Part shown: positions 44,307-49,704 of the stretch, in pieces | How the letters are laid out: every line of letters begins with the position of its first letter | Numbering within the stretch: position 1 is the first letter of the stretch | Assembly: GCA_024402435.1 (NCBI GenBank) | Contig: JAKSTU010000015.1 | Coordinates: 1-49,704, forward strand | From: Treponemataceae bacterium | GTDB lineage: Bacteria; Spirochaetota; Spirochaetia; Treponematales; Treponemataceae | DNA length: 49,704 nt | Direction: 5' to 3' | Made by a program: the position numbers and the translations under genes | The notes under the pieces: generated by a model | Databases searched by the model: none | What the model was told of the DNA's origin: nothing | The model's input: the letters and a program-made list of their open reading frames with translations, nothing else

Positions 44307-45008
44307 TCAAGCTGCTGCTTTATACTGAACTGCTCTTTTTTCCCACATTTTGAAAAGCTCTTGAACAACAGTACAGATAATTATGTAAATCACAAAAATA
44401 TCCAGGTAAGCTTCGATGTAGTTGTAACCATAAGAAGCTTCGATTTTTGCAACGGCCGTAATGTCTTTGACAGTCATCATGAAGGCAAGTGACGTGTTCT
44501 TGATAAGATTTACAGTTGCTGTACAAAGGTTCGGAATTGCAACAGTCAGAGCCTGGGGAATGATGATTCTTCTGTAGGTCTGCCAGTAAGTCAGTCCGCT
44601 TGTATAGCCTGCTTCAAGCTGACCTTTGTTGACAGTAAGCAGTGCTGACCTGAAAACTTCTGAAAGTCCTGCCGCATTGTTCAGGCTGAACACGATGAAT
44701 GCGTAAATGATGGGATTGATTTCGAACACATTTACGGAACTTCCGACGCTGACAAAATATGCATTGAGCAAAGAGGGAATTATTGAATAAATTACCAGAA
44801 TCTGAAGCACAATAGGAGTGCCGCGGATGAAGGACACGAAGAAAGCTGAAATCTGACTTACAACTCTGATTTTATGAATCCGTGCCAATGCAATGAAAAA
44901 GCCGAGAATCACTCCCACTGCAAGCGAAACCCCTGTGATTTCCAATGTTACGGGGACTGCTTTCCACAACAGCAAGAAAGTTCTGAAGAAAAATCCGTTG
45001 TCAAACAT
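44307..45008 (-). CDS. Amino acid ABC transporter permease 2
   Basis: This 233-residue HisM/GlnP-type permease has about five membrane helices. The conserved cytoplasmic loop that docks the ATPase is seen in SEVFRSALLTVNKGQLEAGYTSG followed by IPQALTVAIPNL. FVSFIRGTPIVLQI matches the family N-terminal block. AAGGTG lies 4 bases before the ATG. It is 15 bp downstream of permease 1. Confidence 0.92.
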   Translation of the reverse strand: MFDNGFFFRTFLLLWKAVPVTLEITGVSLAVGVILGFFIALARIHKIRVVSQISAFFVSFIRGTPIVLQILVIYSIIPSLLNAYFVSVGSSVNVFEINPIIYAFIVFSLNNAAGLSEVFRSALLTVNKGQLEAGYTSGLTYWQTYRRIIIPQALTVAIPNLCTATVNLIKNTSLAFMMTVKDITAVAKIEASYGYNYIEAYLDIFVIYIIICTVVQELFKMWEKRAVQYKAAA

Positions 45009-45023
45009 GTTTCACCTTACCAA

Positions 45024-45737
45024 TTATTTTGCAAGCTGAACCGAAGCCCGGCCTTTTGAAAATTTCTTTTCAAACAGTTTGAAAAGCTGCTCAATCACAA
45101 TTGTCAGCACCCAGTAAATAATTGTCAGTGCAATATAAGTTTCAAGGGCATAAGCACCGAAGTTTACGCTGATAAAAAGATTACCTTTGCCCATTACGTC
45201 AATCAGCCCGATTGTGTATGCAAGGGAGCCTTCCTTAAGAAGCACTATCAGGCTGTTTCCCAAGTTCGGAAGTGAAACCGCAAAGGCCTGCGGAAGAACA
45301 ATCCTTATGAAAGTCTGTTTTTCCGTAAGTCCACTTGTAAGCCCTGCTTCCCGCTGCCCTTTTGGAACGCTCAGATAGCTGCTTCTCATGATTTCTGCCG
45401 CACTGGCACTGAAAAGAAGCCCCAAAGCAATAATTACGTAAACCGCCTTTGACCATTGATTGATGTCAGTTTTGAACAATGCCCAGAACAGAACAGGAAG
45501 CCCGTAAAAAATCACAAAAAGCATTACGATTGACGGTGTGCATCGGAAGGCATTGATGATGAATCCTGAAACTTTCTGCAGCCAGACCTTTTTGGAAAGC
45601 TGTCCCTTTGCAAGAAAAAATCCTATGACAAGGCCGGTGATTACAGTTCCCAGCATGATTTCAAAAGTAACCAGCAGATAAGGCAACAGAACCGGAATGA
45701 TTTCAAGTATTTTCTGCGGATAAAAAGGTCTGTCCAT
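45024..45737 (-). CDS. Amino acid ABC transporter permease 1
   Basis: This 237-residue HisM/GlnP-type permease has the docking block EIMRSSYLSVPKGQREAGL ... LPQAFAVSLPNLGNS and the N-terminal NAFRCTPSIVMLF, a variant of the usual RGTP motif with Cys for Gly. AGGAG lies 6 bases before the ATG, directly after the terminator-like hairpin at 45749-45785. With the neighbouring permease it forms a heterodimeric channel. Confidence 0.92.
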   Translation of the reverse strand: MDRPFYPQKILEIIPVLLPYLLVTFEIMLGTVITGLVIGFFLAKGQLSKKVWLQKVSGFIINAFRCTPSIVMLFVIFYGLPVLFWALFKTDINQWSKAVYVIIALGLLFSASAAEIMRSSYLSVPKGQREAGLTSGLTEKQTFIRIVLPQAFAVSLPNLGNSLIVLLKEGSLAYTIGLIDVMGKGNLFISVNFGAYALETYIALTIIYWVLTIVIEQLFKLFEKKFSKGRASVQLAK

Positions 45738-45748
45738 AAAAGTCTCCT

Positions 45749-45785
45749 AAAAAAAATGGTGGCTAAGTCAAACTCAACCACCATT
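45749..45785 (-). terminator. Intrinsic terminator/attenuator after the amino acid-binding protein gene
   Basis: The 8-bp stem AATGGTGG (45755-45762)/CCACCATT (45778-45785) has a 15-base loop and a T-run on the minus strand continuing to 45749. It sits inside the operon, between the binding-protein stop and permease 1, as in the nucleoside operon. Confidence 0.85.
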
Positions 45786-45794
45786 CAGAACCGG

Positions 45795-46631
45795 TTATTT
45801 AAGAAGAGCGGAAACGTCTTCACCGAAATATTGGATGGCAAGTTTGGAAACTGTTCCGTCTGCAATAAGCTTTTGAATTGCTTCATCGTAGGCATCAGCA
45901 AGTTCCTGGTTTTTCACGTTGAAAAGGGGCCAGGTAGGAATGCCTTTGTAAGGAATGTATGAAAGCTTGTCCTTGAAATCAGCATAGGGTGCGCCCTCTT
46001 CCAGAATGTTGTTCTGGAAAGAAAGCTTTATGTCCACATAGCCGTCATAGCGTTTTTCGTTTACCCAGACGTAAGCATCGCTTGCAAGGAAATTGTCGCC
46101 TGCAATCAGATCGATTTTTTCATCATCCTTTGCAGATTTGTTGTATTCATCGATTACACTGTACATGGCGTTTGCGGCTCCGATGGGAACAAGTTTTCCG
46201 GAATACTTTGCGAATGAAGGCAGGTCGTGAATCTGACCAGTTGTTTCTGTTCTTACAACAATTCCGATTACACTTGCACCGATGGGATTTTTGGGGAACA
46301 CGTACTTTTTCTCGCGTTCTGCAGTTCTCCATACGCCTTTTGTTCCCACATCATATTTTCCCTGAAGGACACCGATCAAAAGATCGTCATCTGATGTTGG
46401 ATTGTATACAAACTCATACTGAGGAAGAAGCTTGTCCACTTCTTTAAGAACTGCCACTTCAAATCCGTCTGATTCGTTGTTTTCATTTACGAAGTCATAA
46501 GGTTTGTAATAGTTGGTATGTGCAACCTGAATCTTCTTTACGCCGGATTCTTTTTTCTGGCAGGATGTAAGGCCTGCTGCAAGTGAAACAATCAATCCGA
46601 TTACTGCAAGTGTCTTTATTGTCTTTTTCAT
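45795..46631 (-). CDS. Amino acid (cystine-type) ABC transporter binding lipoprotein
   Basis: This 278-residue SBP_bac_3 family receptor has a lipoprotein signal peptide ending LAAGLTSC (Cys24). The mature part shows family features: YYKPYDFVNENNESDGFEVAVLKEV and LLIGVLQGKYDVGTKGVWRTAEREKKY. Such proteins capture polar amino acids; TcyJ/TcyK-type members bind cystine. An AAGGAG site lies 10 bases before the ATG. It comes third in the operon and is followed by a terminator, so it should be made in excess over the membrane parts. Substrate is inferred from context. Confidence 0.92.
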   Translation of the reverse strand: MKKTIKTLAVIGLIVSLAAGLTSCQKKESGVKKIQVAHTNYYKPYDFVNENNESDGFEVAVLKEVDKLLPQYEFVYNPTSDDDLLIGVLQGKYDVGTKGVWRTAEREKKYVFPKNPIGASVIGIVVRTETTGQIHDLPSFAKYSGKLVPIGAANAMYSVIDEYNKSAKDDEKIDLIAGDNFLASDAYVWVNEKRYDGYVDIKLSFQNNILEEGAPYADFKDKLSYIPYKGIPTWPLFNVKNQELADAYDEAIQKLIADGTVSKLAIQYFGEDVSALLK

Positions 46632-46658
46632 AATTCTTAGTCTCCTTATTTCCGTTGT

Positions 46659-47648
46659 TTATTTTGCTGCTTCTCTTACCCATTCAAGGTGTTCAAAATC
46701 AATGTCACGTGGAATTGTGCAGTCGGCACCAAGAATGATTCCTGTTCTTCCTGCTTCTGCAAGAAGACGTTTTGTTTCTGCCTGAACTTCTTCTTTTGTT
46801 CCCTTGTAGAGAATTCCGTCTTTTGTATTTGCAAAACCGCCGATTATTGCTTTGCCTTTGAAGATTTCTTTGCCCTCTTTGAGAGAAACTCCTTCAACAA
46901 CGGAAGCAAAATTGATTACTTTTGCAGGATAGTTTTTGAAAATGCTGAAAATATTTTTTGCACCTTCATAACCGCAGACGTGAAGAACATTTATTCCGCC
47001 GGCAGAGTTTGCAGCAGTCAGAATGGAAATTTCTGCCGGGGACACAACTTCTGAATATGTATCCGGGTCAACACCGGGATCCTGAATGTTCTGGACGCTC
47101 AGGTAGATTCCGTCTGCTCCGCCTTCTTCAATTACGGCTTTTGCAAGAATCTGCGTGTTCTGCGCTATTACACCAAGGGCGTAGATGACTGCGTCTTTGT
47201 CTTCTTTGATCAGAGCAGCAACTTTTTTGTCAGCACCCTCAACGCTCCATTTGAATGCAGTTGCAGGTGCGAAAACGTTGTACACTGTCACAATCTCACT
47301 GCCGAATTCTGAAGTCAGTTCCTTTACAAGCGAAACCTGATCTTTAATCCATGGATCATCTTCAGCAATCGGCTTTAAGCCATACAAATCCTTTGCAGAA
47401 GTTGCAGAGCGAAGAAAAGCTGAAGTTTTTGGTTCAAAGAAGTAGCCGTCGCTCATAAGCTTTACGAAATCAGGTTTGAAACCTTCGTAGAACTTTTTGT
47501 GTCCTGCAATGTTCTGTGCTCTCATTTCAGGAATGTCGTATGCTGATTTGAGTTCATTCTGTGTGTAATGGAACCAGAATCCTACCGGAACTCTTTCTGT
47601 AGGTTTGTTGTTGAATGCATCCAATACCAGTTGTCTTTTATCTGCCAT
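46659..47648 (-). CDS. URO-D-family zinc methyltransferase-like protein (MtaA/MetE-like)
   Basis: This 329-residue protein has the uroporphyrinogen decarboxylase (URO-D) fold family pattern: N-terminal MADKRQLVLDAFNNKPTERVPVGFW, and GGADGIYLSVQN. It lacks the RQAGRY block of true haem-pathway URO-D. His223 and Cys225 (LHVCGYEG) and Cys310 (GADCTIP) match the HxC...C zinc site of MtaA-type methylcobamide:thiol methyltransferases, and resemble MetE. A role in moving a methyl group to or from a thiol is therefore likely. No corrinoid protein gene is nearby. GAGG precedes the ATG. It lies between the SDR and the amino acid-binding protein in the operon. Confidence 0.82.
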   Translation of the reverse strand: MADKRQLVLDAFNNKPTERVPVGFWFHYTQNELKSAYDIPEMRAQNIAGHKKFYEGFKPDFVKLMSDGYFFEPKTSAFLRSATSAKDLYGLKPIAEDDPWIKDQVSLVKELTSEFGSEIVTVYNVFAPATAFKWSVEGADKKVAALIKEDKDAVIYALGVIAQNTQILAKAVIEEGGADGIYLSVQNIQDPGVDPDTYSEVVSPAEISILTAANSAGGINVLHVCGYEGAKNIFSIFKNYPAKVINFASVVEGVSLKEGKEIFKGKAIIGGFANTKDGILYKGTKEEVQAETKRLLAEAGRTGIILGADCTIPRDIDFEHLEWVREAAK

Positions 47649-47666
47649 TTTATTTTCCTCTATTAA

Positions 47667-48449
47667 TCAGTAGTTTTTTTCGTCACTGTACCAGGGGTTA
47701 AGGACAATTCCCTGTCCGCCGCCGACTTCCAGTGCTTCTCCGTTGATGTAACTGGCTGCTTCACTTGCCAGAAACACAACAGGCTTTGCTATTTCTACAG
47801 GCTCGGCCATTCTTCCTGCAATATTTGATGCAAGGAGCCGTTTAAGTTCTTCGCCTGTAAATCCTTTTTCTACCAAAGGTGTTCTTGTGTACCCCGGAAG
47901 AACTGCATTTACCCTGATTCCCTCTTTTTTATACTCACCGGCATAATTTCTTGTGAGGGAAAGCAGGCCTGCCTTCATGGAGCCGTAAATATTTGATCTT
48001 CCGCATGTGGAGCATCTTGCCGCAAGTGAAGAAATATTTACGATGGACCCACCTCCTTGTTTCATGTATTTGACTGCGCTCTGAATGCCGAACACAGCTG
48101 ATTTGAAAACCGCTGCATAAATGTAATCAATGTCTTCTTCTGAAAGGAACTCGCTTTTTTTTGCTCTGTTTGTTCCTACATTGTTTACCCAAACATCAAT
48201 TTTTCCGGTTAAAGAAGCAGCATCCTTTGCAGCCGCTTCTACATCTTTTTCTTTAGTCCCGTCTCCGGGACAGACTTCAAGATTCCCGAACTGACAAAGT
48301 TCTCTCTGCGCTTTCATAAGAGATTCTTCGTTGCGGCCTGTAATAAAAACATTTGCGCCTTCAACAAGGAATTCTTTTGCGATTGCATAACCGATTCCTT
48401 TGCTGCCGCCGGTGACTACTACAGTTTTGCCTCTGAGATTCAAGTCCAT
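47667..48449 (-). CDS. Short-chain dehydrogenase/reductase
   Basis: This 260-residue classical SDR has the nucleotide-binding TGGSKGIG (13-20), NNVG (89-92), the catalytic Ser in SIVNISS (about 140/141) and the YxxxK pair Tyr155/Lys159 (YGSMK). It ends with EVGGGQGIVLNPWYSDEKNY. It should be a cytoplasmic NAD(P)-dependent oxidoreductase of a hydroxy or keto compound; the substrate is unknown. It is the first gene of the operon. AGGAG lies 6-7 bases before the ATG, and the operator at 48466-48484 is only 16 bp upstream. Confidence 0.92.
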   Translation of the reverse strand: MDLNLRGKTVVVTGGSKGIGYAIAKEFLVEGANVFITGRNEESLMKAQRELCQFGNLEVCPGDGTKEKDVEAAAKDAASLTGKIDVWVNNVGTNRAKKSEFLSEEDIDYIYAAVFKSAVFGIQSAVKYMKQGGGSIVNISSLAARCSTCGRSNIYGSMKAGLLSLTRNYAGEYKKEGIRVNAVLPGYTRTPLVEKGFTGEELKRLLASNIAGRMAEPVEIAKPVVFLASEAASYINGEALEVGGGQGIVLNPWYSDEKNY

Positions 48450-48465
48450 CCCGTTCTCCTTACCT

Positions 48466-48484
48466 ACCTAGTTTTTTAATAGGT
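48466..48484 (-). promoter_or_regulatory. Operator site 1 (ACCTA-N9-TAGGT), next to the ribosome binding site
   Basis: ACCTA (48466-48470), 9 bases, TAGGT (48480-48484). In the transcript the flanking TTACCTA and TAGGTAA can also form a 7-bp hairpin that touches the AAGGAG ribosome binding site of the SDR gene. Confidence 0.65.
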
Positions 48485-48499
48485 AATAAAGACATGATG

Positions 48500-48533
48500 C
48501 CGCTCTAAGGTCGCCATTGACTTAGGGCTGCGG
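48500..48533 (-). other. Possible structured leader RNA
   Basis: Two nested stems, CCGC/GCGG (48500-48503 with 48530-48533) and CTAAG/CTTAG (48505-48509 with 48521-48525), lie in the roughly 180-base leader of the sulfur operon. A second hairpin, GTGTTT/AAACAC, lies further upstream in the transcript. I recognise no known riboswitch class. Confidence 0.35.
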
Positions 48534-48614
48534 TTCCAAAGTTTTTTAGTGCTTGTAACTGTGTTTTTAACACAAACACCGATTGCTCAGGAACTTTCTT
48601 TGTCTTTTGCTATT

Positions 48615-48633
48615 ACCTATCTTTGTAGTAGGT
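48615..48633 (-). promoter_or_regulatory. Operator site 2 (ACCTA-N9-TAGGT), at the transcription start
   Basis: ACCTA (48615-48619), 9 bases, TAGGT (48629-48633). The predicted transcription start lies at about 48633, so the site covers roughly +1 to +19. It starts exactly 40 bp from site 3, about four helical turns. Confidence 0.75.
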
Positions 48634-48639
48634 ATTAGT

Positions 48640-48668
48640 AAAATACTTTTAATTACCTACTTTGTCAA
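48640..48668 (-). promoter_or_regulatory. Promoter of the sulfur amino acid operon
   Basis: Minus-strand consensus TTGACA (48668-48663), a 17-bp spacer and TATTTT (48645-48640). Operator site 3 covers the -35 box and site 2 covers the start point. Confidence 0.8.
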
Positions 48669-48673
48669 TAGGT
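48655..48673 (-). promoter_or_regulatory. Operator site 3 (ACCTA-N9-TAGGT), on the -35 box
   Basis: ACCTA (48655-48659), 9 bases, TAGGT (48669-48673). The TTGACA -35 box lies inside the site, so a bound protein would block RNA polymerase. Confidence 0.75.
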
Positions 48674-48729
48674 TTTATGATTTTTTTGGAAACTGGGGGA
48701 AATGGGATGATGGTTTAGCGGTGTTCTAT

Positions 48730-48786
48730 TCCTGGAAAACCTGACGCTCCAGTTTTTCCATCGACTCCAGGTTTTCCGGACACACC
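48730..48786 (-). pseudogene. Remnant encoding collagen-like Gly-X-Y repeats
   Basis: Minus-strand codons 48786-48730 read GVSGKPGVDGKTGASGFPG, six Gly-X-Y triplets in a row, before IEHR and a stop at 48717-48715. No good start codon or ribosome binding site is found, and the frame runs into the antisense of the WYL gene. It looks like the last piece of a lost collagen-like gene. The same bases form an inverted repeat GGAAAACCTG (48734-48743)/CAGGTTTTCC (48768-48777), as GGxAAxCCx codons tend to do. Confidence 0.45.
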
Positions 48787-48797
48787 ATTAAAATGAG

Positions 48798-48806
48798 TGA
48801 TATAAT
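48798..48806 (+). promoter_or_regulatory. Extended -10 promoter of the WYL gene
   Basis: TGATATAAT is a perfect extended -10 element (TGnTATAAT), with no good -35 box. An AGAGG ribosome binding site and the ATG at 48823 follow. Confidence 0.6.
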
Positions 48807-48822
48807 TGAGTAAGAGGTTCTT

Positions 48823-49659
48823 ATGAAAGATACACACGAAAACAATCTTCCGCTTTATCGTATTCATTTGATTGATGACATGATTAGAAGCGGTACTTAT
48901 CCAAATAAAACAGATTTATGTGAAAAAATAGAAGTATCACCTCGAACGATTGCACGTGATTTGGATATGCTGCGCGATTTATATCAGGCACCTTTGGAAT
49001 TTGATTCTCATAAAAACGGTTATTATTACACAGATGAAAACTTCTTTATTAAATATGTAAATCTTAAAGAAGGAGAACTTTTCTCTCTAACTCTGTTTGA
49101 TCGTCTTTTGGAACAATATAAGAATACTCCTCTTGAAGAACAACTGAAAAGTATATTCAAAAAAATAACTGAAAGTCTTCCGGAGAAAGTGCAAATTGAT
49201 TCAAGTTTTTTGTCTGATGAGATTACTTATATTTCAGATCCACTTCCTGAAATCAATACGGTTATTTTTGAAACTGTAATGACTGCTCTTAAGACTTCAA
49301 GAACATTGGAAATTGAACATTACAATTTGAATACTAATGAGAAGAAATCCAGACTTATTGATCCATACCATATTGTATGTAAAGGCGGTTCCTGGTACAT
49401 AATTGCCTGGTGTCATACCAGAGAGGAAGTCAGAATTTTCTCTCTAACACGAATTACTAAGGCTGAAATTAAAAATGAGAAATTTAATACTCCAAAAGAT
49501 TTCAAAGTTTCTGATTATATAGATCCGGGATTTGGTATTTTTGCCAGTGAAAAGAAACCTTATACAATCAAGTTTTTGTGCAAAGGAAAATTGGCTCAAG
49601 TTGCTCGTGAATATAAATGGCATCCGAATCAGATTGAAACAGATAACGGGAGAGTGTGA
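48823..49659 (+). CDS. WYL-domain transcriptional regulator, C-terminus probably truncated
   Basis: The 278 residues comprise an N-terminal HTH_11-type helix-turn-helix (NKTDLCEKIEVSPRTIARDL), a middle region and a WYL domain (LIDPYHIVCKGGSWYIIAWC with WYIIAWC as the WYL motif, then VRIFSLTRI). WYL proteins often sense nucleic acid or small ligands and control defence or stress genes. The chain stops at QIETDNGRV, where homologues continue for about 30-50 residues (WCX part), so a frameshift or nonsense change is likely. The 45 bases left in the window contain no continuation in the same frame. Base use is AT-richer than the neighbours, hinting at recent transfer. Confidence 0.8.
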   Translation: MKDTHENNLPLYRIHLIDDMIRSGTYPNKTDLCEKIEVSPRTIARDLDMLRDLYQAPLEFDSHKNGYYYTDENFFIKYVNLKEGELFSLTLFDRLLEQYKNTPLEEQLKSIFKKITESLPEKVQIDSSFLSDEITYISDPLPEINTVIFETVMTALKTSRTLEIEHYNLNTNEKKSRLIDPYHIVCKGGSWYIIAWCHTREEVRIFSLTRITKAEIKNEKFNTPKDFKVSDYIDPGFGIFASEKKPYTIKFLCKGKLAQVAREYKWHPNQIETDNGRV

Positions 49660-49704
49660 AATTTATTCTGTAAATTCAGTAGGCTGCAATAAAAAGGATT
49701 AATG

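Noticed and set aside
46659..47648. True uroporphyrinogen decarboxylase (hemE)
   Set aside because: The N-terminal RQAGRY-type substrate motif is missing, while the HxC...C zinc residues of methyltransferases are present; no haem genes are nearby.
48485..48525. Short leader-peptide frames before the SDR gene (11 and 13 codons)
   Set aside because: No convincing ribosome binding site and no run of Cys, Met or other regulatory codons.
48525..48545. TGGAACCGC on the minus strand resembles the T-box core
   Set aside because: Only 9 bases match, the leader upstream is too short for a T-box stem I and specifier loop, and no terminator with T-run follows.

Overview
The window looks like chromosome of a host-associated (gut or rumen type) Treponema or a close spirochaete relative. 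This rests on gene content and style: a six-gene Rnf cluster of unusual, shortened subunits, a BMP-family nucleoside ABC transporter, BspA-like leucine-rich-repeat lipoproteins, two methyl-accepting chemotaxis proteins and a long-chain acyl-CoA synthetase. No database search was possible, so the genus is inferred. No rRNA, phage, insertion sequence or CRISPR array was seen.

Layout. (1) 1-6.1 kb: one complete and one cut-off copy of a BspA-like LRR lipoprotein locus. They share their signal-peptide region, a near-identical promoter and a dense field of repeats built on TGAGCGGAATGAGCG and GGATGACA blocks. (2) 6.1-18.1 kb, minus strand: a tightly packed run of DUF212 protein, a membrane protein of unknown function, rnfC-D-G-E-A-B, a GH57-like protein, metG and a FemAB-like transferase. 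Several genes overlap by 1-4 bases. (3) 18.1-20 kb, plus strand: an RluA-type pseudouridine synthase and a P-loop/Asp23 fusion. They diverge from region 2 across only 24 bp that hold a symmetric -10 element. (4) 20-26.1 kb, minus: BMP binding protein, terminator, ABC ATPase, two permeases and an HD-domain phosphohydrolase. (5) 26.2-32.8 kb, minus: chemoreceptor, LysM/M23 peptidase, small membrane protein, 2[4Fe-4S] ferredoxin, a secreted unknown and acyl-CoA synthetase. (6) 32.9-40.4 kb, plus: recO, pyrimidine-nucleoside phosphorylase, recJ with an internal insertion, an M23-like lipoprotein without catalytic residues, tRNA-Gly(TCC) and a second chemoreceptor. (7) 40.4-40.7 kb: a tandem array with 20-bp period. 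(8) 40.7-48.45 kb, minus: a nine-gene sulfur amino acid operon (SDR, URO-D-family Zn methyltransferase-like protein, cystine-type ABC transporter, MetB/MetC-type enzyme, MalY/PatB-type C-S lyase, Rrf2/CymR-like regulator). (9) 48.8 kb to the end: a WYL regulator in AT-richer DNA.

How the genes work together. The strongest candidate for an undescribed system is region 8. Its promoter region holds three perfect copies of ACCTA-N9-TAGGT: one on the -35 box, one from about +1 to +19, and one next to the first ribosome binding site. The last gene of the operon encodes an Rrf2 regulator with only one cysteine in its linker, like the cysteine-metabolism repressor CymR. This suggests an autoregulated sulfur amino acid regulon that has added a HxC...C zinc-site methyltransferase of the URO-D/MtaA/MetE fold and an SDR. 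The second theme is the Rnf complex. RnfB lacks the N-terminal Fes cluster domain, RnfC lacks the glycine-rich NADH/FMN motif, and RnfG carries Ser at the usual flavinylated Thr. The complex is probably still an ion-pumping redox machine, but its electron partners may differ from textbook Rnf. Two ABC operons share one expression device: an intrinsic terminator just after the binding-protein gene.
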